NCBI RefSeq assembly: GCF_036687315.1
Contig: NZ_CP144683.1
Location: 1,992,001 to 2,056,000 of the forward strand
Direction: 5' to 3'
Length of the DNA: 64,000 bases
Source of the DNA: Sphingopyxis sp. TUF1
GTDB taxonomy: Bacteria; Pseudomonadota; Alphaproteobacteria; Sphingomonadales; Sphingomonadaceae
The notes beneath the pieces were generated by a model. The model ran no database searches, was not told the DNA's origin, and was given only the letters and a program-made list of their open reading frames with translations. Both the position numbers and the translations under genes were made by a program. Shown one piece after another: positions 34,301 to 40,832 of this stretch. Within the stretch, counting starts at the first letter, position 1; the number at the start of each line of letters is the position of its first letter.

Positions 34301-36055
34301 GATCCGGCGAAAAGCTGGAAGGAACGCGCGCGAATGTTCGATCTGCCGCGGTCGAGCTGGGACGATTATGACAAGAAGCTGATCTCTAAGGGCGGCGGCG
34401 TTTTTCCGCGCAGCCAGAAGAGTATTCCCCTTTCGCCCGAAGTACAGGCGCTGCTCGGCCTGTCGGTGAGCGAAATCGACCCCGGCTCGCTGATTTCGGC
34501 GATCCTGAAGGCGCCTGTCGACTTGCTCTGGTTCGGCGGCATCGGGACCTATGTGAAGGCCGCGAGCCAGAATAATGCCGAGGTCGGCGACCCCGCGAAC
34601 GACGCGCTGCGCGTCGATGCCGAGGATCTGCGCGTGCGGGCGGTCGGCGAAGGCGCGAACCTGGGCGTCACGCAGGCGGCGCGCATCGCCTTTGCGGCGA
34701 AGGGCGGAAGGATCAACACCGACTTCATCGACAATTCGGCCGGCGTCGATTGTTCGGACAATGAGGTCAATATCAAGATCGCCCTCAATCGCGAGATGAC
34801 CGAAGGGCGGTTGTCGCAGGACGATCGCGACGCGCTGTTGCTGCGGATGACCGACGATGTGGCGGCGCTGGTGCTCGAGGACAACCGGCTTCAGGCGCTG
34901 GCGCTGTCGATCGCCGAGAAGGGCGGATCGGCGGCGGTTCCGTCGCTGGTGCGGATCATGGAGACGTTCGAGGCGTCGGGCCGGCTCGACCGCAAGGTCG
35001 AGGGGCTCGCCGCGAACGACGAACTGCTGCGCCGCGCCGCCGAAGGGCGCGGGCTGACGCGCCCCGAACTGGCAGTGCTGCTGTCGACCGCGAAACTGGC
35101 GTTGCAGGATGCGATCGAAAACAGCGATCTGCCGAACGACCCGGCATTGGCGAGTGACCTTGCCGCGGCCTTCCCGGCCGAGATGCAGCGGGATTTTGCC
35201 GCCGCGATCGCCGATCACCAGCTGCGCCGCGAAATCATCGCGACGAAGGTGGCGAACCGCATGATCAACCGGATGGGCATCGTCCATCCGTTCGAGCTGG
35301 TCGAAGAGGAAGGCTGCGCGCTCGGCGACGTCGCGGCGGCGTTCGTCGCGGTCGAGCGGCTGTTGGGAATGCCGACGATCTGGGCAGAGCTTGATGCGGC
35401 GAAGGTCGACGAAGCGATCCGCTTGTCGCTGTTCGCGCAGGCCGCGTCGGCGATGACGTCGCAAATGGCCGACCTGCTGCGCGTGACGCAATCGCTGTCG
35501 CAGCCGGGCCCGGTCGTGGCGCGGCTCGAACCCGGGGTCGACCGCCTCAATGAAAGCGTCGACGGCTTGCTCAGCCCGTCGGTGCGGCGCCAGTGGGAGA
35601 TGCTGACGCAACAGCTGCTCGACGCCGGCGCGCCCGAGGCATTGACGTCGGCGGTCGTGCGGCTGTTCAAGACCGACGGCGCGATCGGCATTGTCGACCT
35701 GGCCGAACGTCGCGGCGACGACGAAGTCGCGGTGACGCACGCTTTCACCCATTTGGGCGAGGCGTTGGGACTCGACTGGGCGCAGACGCTGGCGGCGCAT
35801 ATGAGTCCCGCCGATCCGTGGGAGCGGCTGCTCGTCAACAGCCTGGCGCGTGATTTCCAGCAGATGCGGCTGGGGTTCCTCGCAGGGCTGCCCAAGGGCG
35901 ATCTGGATGCGGCGGTGACCAAATGGCTTGCCGATCATGGTCCGCGCGTCGAACAGTTCCGTTCGACGGTCGACCGCGCGCGGATGATCCCGAACCCCAA
36001 TGGCGCGATGCTGTCGCATATTGCGGGGCAGGCGCGCGGATTGCTGGCGCGTTAG
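31352..36055 (+). CDS. NAD-specific glutamate dehydrogenase, large (180 kDa) class
   Basis: About 1567 residues from ATG 31352; ATG 31340 or TTG 31331 are alternatives. The size is diagnostic of the L_180 class. The N-terminal ~700 residues hold ACT-like regulatory segments. The catalytic part has the substrate motif [20 protein letters not shown] with the downstream TGAKGGF. The Rossmann region contains [18 protein letters not shown] and [14 protein letters not shown]. It oxidises glutamate to 2-oxoglutarate, mainly for catabolism, in the cytoplasm as a large oligomer. It is a single gene, ended by a strong nested hairpin repeat. Confidence 0.96.
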   Translation: [1567 protein letters not shown]

Positions 36056-36060
36056 GTTTT

Positions 36061-36168
36061 CGTCATTGCGAGCGACGCGAAGCAATCTCCAGCTGACGGC
36101 CTTTCACGACCGATAGCTGGAGATTGCCGCGTCGCCCCGGATCAAGTCCGGGGCTCCTCGCAATGACG
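36061..36168. repeat. Nested intergenic repeat, family D arms around a family B core
   Basis: Outer arms CGTCATTGCGAG / CTCGCAATGACG (close to perfect) enclose a second inverted repeat (AGCAATCTCCAGCT / AGCTGGAGATTGC). A CCCCGGATCAAGTCCGGGG palindrome related to the element at 2751 follows inside the right arm. It begins five bases after the glutamate dehydrogenase stop and is followed by five T, so it may also terminate that transcript. Confidence 0.75.
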
Positions 36169-36191
36169 TTTTTAGAAGGCGACCCTTGTCC

Positions 36192-37049
36192 ATGCCCTAT
36201 CAGCCCCGCGTCGCGATCCTTGTTCCGGCGCCCGACTATGAGGAGAATTGGCAGCCCGCCTTTGCGCGCAAGGCGGCGGCGCTGACCGCGGCGGGGCTGC
36301 TCGTCGAGCCGCGCGTCTGGACCGATCCGGGCGACCTTGCGGCGCATGAGCTGATCCTGCCGCTCTTTGCCTGGGGTTATCAGCGCGACGTTGCGCGCTG
36401 GTACGATCTGCTCGACCGGATCGAGGCCGAAGCGTTGCGCGTCGCCAATCCGCTGCGGGTGCTGCGCTGGAACAGCGACAAGGCCTATCTCACCGATATG
36501 GCAGAAAAGGGCGTTGCGGTGGTGCCGACGGTCGACGTGGCGGCGCTCGATGCCGCGGCGCTGGCCGATGCGCGCAAGGCGCTTGGCGTCGAGGAGGTCG
36601 TGATCAAGCCTGCGATTTCGGGCGGTGCTGATGGCACGCACCGCATCGCGGCGGATGGGTCGATTCCCGACGACGCGATGGGGCAGCGCCGCCTCGTCCA
36701 ACCCTTGATGCCCGGGATCCTGACCGAGGGTGAATTTTCGCTGTTCTTCTTTGGCGGACGCTTCAGCCACGCGATCGTGAAGCGTCCCGCGGCGGGCGAC
36801 TTTCGCGTGCAGGAACAGTTCGGCGGGCGCGAAACGGCGTGGGAGGCGAGCGATGCGGCGCGCACGCTGGCGGCAATGGCGCTTGCGGCGGCGCCGGTCC
36901 CCCCGGTGTATGCGCGCGTCGATATGGTCGGCGACGCGGCGGGGCGCCTGCATGTGATGGAGCTAGAACTGATCGAGCCGTCGCTGTTTCTGCATCACGC
37001 GCCCGACAAGGGGGCCGCGTTTGCGCAGGCGGTTTACGCTGCGGTCTGA
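36192..37049 (+). CDS. ATP-grasp family protein (DcsG/RimK-like)
   Basis: 285 residues. ATP-grasp features: LRWNSDKAYLTDMAEKG, then VIKPAISGGADGTHRI (nucleotide-binding lysine and glycine loop), RRLVQPLMPGILTEGEFSLFFFGG, and the metal-binding end VYARVDMVGDAAGRLHVMELELIEPSLF. The overall pattern is like the ATP-grasp proteins near glutathione synthetase and the cycloserine enzyme DcsG. It would join an amine and a carboxylate using ATP. No neighbouring gene indicates a substrate. It ends 16 bases into the convergent RHH gene. Confidence 0.85.
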   Translation: MPYQPRVAILVPAPDYEENWQPAFARKAAALTAAGLLVEPRVWTDPGDLAAHELILPLFAWGYQRDVARWYDLLDRIEAEALRVANPLRVLRWNSDKAYLTDMAEKGVAVVPTVDVAALDAAALADARKALGVEEVVIKPAISGGADGTHRIAADGSIPDDAMGQRRLVQPLMPGILTEGEFSLFFFGGRFSHAIVKRPAAGDFRVQEQFGGRETAWEASDAARTLAAMALAAAPVPPVYARVDMVGDAAGRLHVMELELIEPSLFLHHAPDKGAAFAQAVYAAV

Positions 37050-37282
37050 TCGCTGCGGCGATGCCACAGCCATTGCCGGATCGCCGAGGTGAGGTTCGGC
37101 GGATCGTCGGCGTCCATGCGCTCGACATCGATCTGCGCGACGAGGGCGTTGACGGGGAGCCTCATCTGCACGGCCTCGGTTTCGAGCGCAGCCCAGAACA
37201 CGGGTTCGAGGCTGATCGAGGTCGGGTGGCCGGCGATGGTGACCGAGCGTTTGACCGGGGGGTGGAGAGGTTGGTCCGCCAT
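37034..37282 (-). CDS. Ribbon-helix-helix domain protein
   Basis: 82 residues with the RHH_4 pattern typical of alphaproteobacteria: RSVTIAGHPTSISLEPVFWAAL (strand and first helix), then MRLPVNALVAQID and NLTSAIRQWL. Probably a small DNA-binding regulator, perhaps acting as a dimer. It overlaps the 3' end of the convergent ATP-grasp gene. No toxin partner lies beside it, so it is not evidently an antitoxin. Confidence 0.82.
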   Translation of the reverse strand: MADQPLHPPVKRSVTIAGHPTSISLEPVFWAALETEAVQMRLPVNALVAQIDVERMDADDPPNLTSAIRQWLWHRRSDQTAA

Positions 37283-37294
37283 GTCGCTACTTAG

Positions 37295-37377
37295 CCGTTC
37301 GTGTCGAGCGAAGTCGAGACACGCCGCTAGATCGCGCCAAGCCTCAGGGGCATCTCGACTTCGCTCGATGCGAACGG
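37295..37377. repeat. Intergenic palindromic repeat, family E
   Basis: Arms CCGTTCGTGTCGAGCGAAGT and ACTTCGCTCGATGCGAACGG with about 40 bases between them. This is the only copy in the window. It sits between the RHH gene and the end of phaB. Confidence 0.78.
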
Positions 37378-37403
37378 AGAAAGCGAGAGCCGTTACACCC
37401 GGC

Positions 37404-38126
37404 TCAATACATGTGTTGGCCGCCGTTGATGCTCATCGTCGACCCGGTCACAAACCCCGCATCCTCGCTGCACAGAAACGCGACGCCACGCGCGATTTCG
37501 TCGGCTTGCCCCAAGCGGCCAACGGGAATCTTCGCGACGATCTTTTCGAGCACCTGCGGCGGCACCGCGGCGACCATGTCGGTATCGATATAGCCCGGCG
37601 CGATCGCGTTGACGGTCACGCCCTTTTTCGCGCCTTCCTGCGCCAGCGCCTTGGTGAAGCCGTGGATACCCGATTTGGCGGCGGCATAATTGACCTGGCC
37701 GTACTGGCCCGCCTGCCCATTGATCGAACCAATGTTGACGATGCGGCCCCAGCCGCGCTCGACCATGCCGGGAAAGCAAGCCTTCGCCATGTTGAAACAG
37801 CCGCCGAGATTGATGCGCATCACATCGTCCCAATCGTCATAGCTCATCCGCGCGAGGGTGCCGTCGCGGGTGATGCCGGCGTTGTTGACGACGATGTCGA
37901 TCGGGCCGACCTCGGCCGCGACCTGCGCGCAGCCGTCGAGGCACGCCTGATGGTCGCCCACGTCCCATTTATAGGTTTTGATCCCGGTGCGTTCGGTAAA
38001 GGCGCGCGCCTTTTCGTCATTGCCGGCATAGTTGGCGACGACGGTGACGCCCTGTTCCTGAAGCTTCAGCGAAATCGCTTCGCCGATCCCGCGGCTGCCG
38101 CCGGTGACGATTGCTACGCGTGCCAT
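37404..38126 (-). CDS. phaB: Acetoacetyl-CoA reductase
   Basis: 240 residues, a short-chain dehydrogenase with GGSRGIG at 9-15, NNAGITRDGT, Ser-Tyr-Lys catalytic residues (NIGSINGQAGQYGQVNYAAAK) and the characteristic MINGGQHMY-like end. The combination of the QAGQYGQVNY segment and the GGQHMY end is typical of PhaB. It reduces acetoacetyl-CoA to (R)-3-hydroxybutyryl-CoA with NADPH for polyhydroxybutyrate synthesis. The synthase phaC is not next to it here. An RBS (GGGAGAGATGA) is visible just upstream. Confidence 0.93.
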   Translation of the reverse strand: MARVAIVTGGSRGIGEAISLKLQEQGVTVVANYAGNDEKARAFTERTGIKTYKWDVGDHQACLDGCAQVAAEVGPIDIVVNNAGITRDGTLARMSYDDWDDVMRINLGGCFNMAKACFPGMVERGWGRIVNIGSINGQAGQYGQVNYAAAKSGIHGFTKALAQEGAKKGVTVNAIAPGYIDTDMVAAVPPQVLEKIVAKIPVGRLGQADEIARGVAFLCSEDAGFVTGSTMSINGGQHMY

Positions 38127-38214
38127 CGATTCATCTCTCCCACAGATCGGAATCGATGATTAGGCCGCGGCGCGGCGCGCTGCAAGTTGACCGGAACGTC
38201 AATCGCAAAGCTAT

Positions 38215-39741
38215 TCAGCGAACTAGCTGTGCCCGCGCTTTTGCGAAGTCGCCGATCGCGAGGTCGGCCCTGGCCATCGTGACAAGCAGCGTCTGCCCGT
38301 CGCCGAAACGGCGACTCATCAACCCGCTCGACGGCAACGCGAGGAGGATGAGTTCGCCGTCGCGCTCGCCGCCCACACTTGCCATCTCACGCGCGGCGAG
38401 GCCCTGCCAGAACGGCTCGAAATATGCGCGGGCGGGTGCTGACAGATTGGCGGGATCGGCGCACCAGGCATGTTTCGCGCGGTCAAAGAGCATCGTCCGG
38501 TAGTCGCGCACCCAGAGGTCGGCGTCGGCGCGGTGCTCTGTCAGCGATAACGTCGAAAGCTCGAAGGTCTGTGCGCCATCGGGGTTCGTCCTGGGAATGA
38601 GCGCCGCCCAGCGGATCGCGTGAAGCGCCGCCATCACCGCGGTCGCATCTCCGGCCGAGAAGGCGCCCCGCACCGCGCTCTCGTGGATGATGCCGATGAT
38701 TTCGTCGGCGCGTTCGCGCGCCTCCTGATTGATCGCCGCGCAGCGTTCGATCAGCGCTGCCGATGCCGGATCGTCATCGGCGGGGGGATCGGTGACGAGC
38801 TGACCCAGCCGCGATTCGAGGATTGCCGCCATCGCGGTCAGACTGCCCCAGTCGAAGGGATGGAAGGCCGGATCGGCTATGTCGTAGCCGAGCGCATCGA
38901 GATCGTCGGCATCTCCGGCATCGCGCAAGCCGGAGCTGGCGTCGGCGGCATTCGCGTCGACCAGATCGACGGGCCATTGCGGAAAGGCACGCACGGCAAA
39001 GGACGCAAGGTCGCCGTCGGCCAGATCGCCGTAAGGGCCGAACCACCCCTCGCCAAGGTTGAGCGCATAGGGCGGCGCGAGCGGTGCCCCGGGTTCGCCG
39101 ACATGGAGCACGCGCACCTCGGGCCGGTGGCGATGGATGAAGAAGGCGAGCGCGCCGTGGCGCGGCCCCAATCCGCCCCACAGGTCGCGCGGCAGGTCGG
39201 CGCAGCCGATCTGGGCGAGGAAATCGGCGGGCAGGTCGTCGATCTGTGGCCATGCGGCGCCCGTCGCCAGGCGCGGGCGTCCGCCGAGCCAGCTGTGCGT
39301 CGAAATGGCGTCGCGCGGCGGGATCTGCGGAACGAGATGCAGCGTGAGCGCTGCGGCCTGCTCATCGATGTCCTTCGCGGCGGCTGTTTCGACCTCTGTC
39401 GCCATCGTTTCCAGGGCCGCTTCGATGGCGGCGGGTTCGGGCATGACGTCGACCGGAAGATCGGGTTCGAACGAATCGTCGGGCATCAGGTCGCGCGGCG
39501 GTTCGAGCGGCGCCTTTCCACTGACCCGCGCAAGCCGCGACGGAGCGATTTCGACATCGGCGATCGCTGGAGCCTTGCGCGGCAATTTGGGCATCCGGCT
39601 TTCGCGCGGCGTCCGCGCGGCGCGCGGCACGCTCGGCGACGATATGGCAGAGCGGCGCGCGCGCCAGATCGCAACGGCGACCACGACACCCAGCAGGAAC
39701 ATAGCTGCCAGCATCAAGGCGGCCAGTTCGACCTCGTTCAT
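38215..39741 (-). CDS. DUF1963 domain protein with N-terminal membrane anchor
   Basis: 508 residues from ATG 39741 (MNEVELAALM). One membrane helix at about 6-26, a Pro/Arg-rich linker (30-100), then a DUF1963-type domain with SWLGGRPRLATGAAWPQ and LAQIGCADLP at about 155-200. The remainder is Ala-rich with a conserved-looking Trp region (HAIRWAALIPRT). YwqG-like DUF1963 proteins have no known activity. The anchor suggests a membrane-associated cytoplasmic protein. The gene is single. Confidence 0.78.
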   Translation of the reverse strand: MNEVELAALMLAAMFLLGVVVAVAIWRARRSAISSPSVPRAARTPRESRMPKLPRKAPAIADVEIAPSRLARVSGKAPLEPPRDLMPDDSFEPDLPVDVMPEPAAIEAALETMATEVETAAAKDIDEQAAALTLHLVPQIPPRDAISTHSWLGGRPRLATGAAWPQIDDLPADFLAQIGCADLPRDLWGGLGPRHGALAFFIHRHRPEVRVLHVGEPGAPLAPPYALNLGEGWFGPYGDLADGDLASFAVRAFPQWPVDLVDANAADASSGLRDAGDADDLDALGYDIADPAFHPFDWGSLTAMAAILESRLGQLVTDPPADDDPASAALIERCAAINQEARERADEIIGIIHESAVRGAFSAGDATAVMAALHAIRWAALIPRTNPDGAQTFELSTLSLTEHRADADLWVRDYRTMLFDRAKHAWCADPANLSAPARAYFEPFWQGLAAREMASVGGERDGELILLALPSSGLMSRRFGDGQTLLVTMARADLAIGDFAKARAQLVR

Positions 39742-39836
39742 CACATCACTCCACAAGTCCGCGCCGCCGCGCCGGAACGGCACAACGATGGCGCAGTATA
39801 GCGTCGGGACCTAAATAGTTGGTAAGCGGCCGAACG

Positions 39837-40832
39837 TCAGATCCAGCCCGCAAGCTCACGGCGCACGAGCGCCTCCAGCATCGTCATGCCGGGCGCGTCG
39901 GCGTTGAGGCAGGGGAGGTAGGCGAATTGCTTGCCCCCCGCCGCTTCGAATTGTTCCCTGCCGCGGATCGCCAGCTCTTCGAGCGTTTCGAGGCAATCGG
40001 CGGAAAAGCCGGGGGCGAAGATGGCGACGCTTTTCCTCGCCTTCGCAAAGGCTTCGAGCTGGATATCGGTCGCGGGTTCGAGCCATTTGGCGCGGCCGAA
40101 GCGCGACTGGAAGGCGACCTCGACCGGCCGGCCGAGGGCTTCGGACAGCAGGCGCGCAGTCTTTCGGCACTGGCAATGATAGGGATCGCCGAGGTGCAGC
40201 GTGCGCTCGGGCATTCCGTGAAAGCTGGCGAGCAGCACGTCGGGGGCGAAATCGAGCGCGGCGAGCCCCGCCGCGACCGAGGTTTTGAGCGCGCCCAAAT
40301 AGGCGGGGTCGTCATGATAGGGCGGCAGGAACCGCAGCGCTGGCTGCCAGCGCAGCGTCTTCAGATGGTCGGCGGCGGCATCGACGACGGTCGCGGTCGT
40401 CGCGGCGCAATATTGCGGATAGAGCGGGGCAAGGAGGATGCGGCGGCATCCCGCCGCGGTCAGCGCGTCGATCGCGCGGCCGATCGCGGGTTCGCCGTAA
40501 CGCATTGCATAAGCGACGTCGATGCCGTCGCCGAGCGCGGCTTGCAGCGCCGCCGTCTGCGCGCGGGTGATCGCGGCGAGCGGCGAGCCCTCCTCGGTCC
40601 ATACCTGGGCATAGGCATGCGCCGATTTTTTCGGCCGCGTCGTCAGGATGATGCCGCGCAGGATGGGCTGCCACAGGATTGGCGGAATTTCGACGACGCG
40701 CCGGTCGGACAGGAATTGCCCCAGATAGCGGCGCACCGACGGCGGATCGGGCGCGTCGGGGGTGCCGAGGTTGACGAGCAGGACGCCGACGCGCGGCGCG
40801 ACGACGGGCGGATGATCGGGGGGCAGGGTCAT
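39837..40832 (-). CDS. hemH: Ferrochelatase
   Basis: 331 residues. Ferrochelatase pattern: VGVLLVNLGTPDAP at the start, AMRYGEPAI, LLAPLYPQYCAATTATV, the catalytic His in SFHGMPERT, and FAPGFSADCLETLEEL near the end. It inserts ferrous iron into protoporphyrin IX in the last step of haem synthesis. The CHCQC-like segment YHCQCRKTA may bind an iron-sulfur centre as in some bacterial enzymes. Its ATG overlaps the stop of the molybdenum hydroxylase gene (ATGA), an unusual coupling. Confidence 0.95.
   Translation of the reverse strand: MTLPPDHPPVVAPRVGVLLVNLGTPDAPDPPSVRRYLGQFLSDRRVVEIPPILWQPILRGIILTTRPKKSAHAYAQVWTEEGSPLAAITRAQTAALQAALGDGIDVAYAMRYGEPAIGRAIDALTAAGCRRILLAPLYPQYCAATTATVVDAAADHLKTLRWQPALRFLPPYHDDPAYLGALKTSVAAGLAALDFAPDVLLASFHGMPERTLHLGDPYHCQCRKTARLLSEALGRPVEVAFQSRFGRAKWLEPATDIQLEAFAKARKSVAIFAPGFSADCLETLEELAIRGREQFEAAGGKQFAYLPCLNADAPGMTMLEALVRRELAGWI

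Noticed and set aside
32162..36085. A very long reverse-strand open frame (about 1300 codons) opposite the glutamate dehydrogenase gene
   Set aside because: High GC with strong third-position bias opens antisense frames. The product is Arg/His/Gln-rich without any domain pattern, and the plus-strand gene is a complete known enzyme.
37034..37282. Antitoxin of a toxin-antitoxin pair
   Set aside because: The ribbon-helix-helix gene has no small toxin gene beside it; the neighbour is an ATP-grasp enzyme.
37295..37377. Possible CRISPR or attachment site
   Set aside because: It is one inverted repeat, not a regular series, and no cas or integrase gene is nearby.
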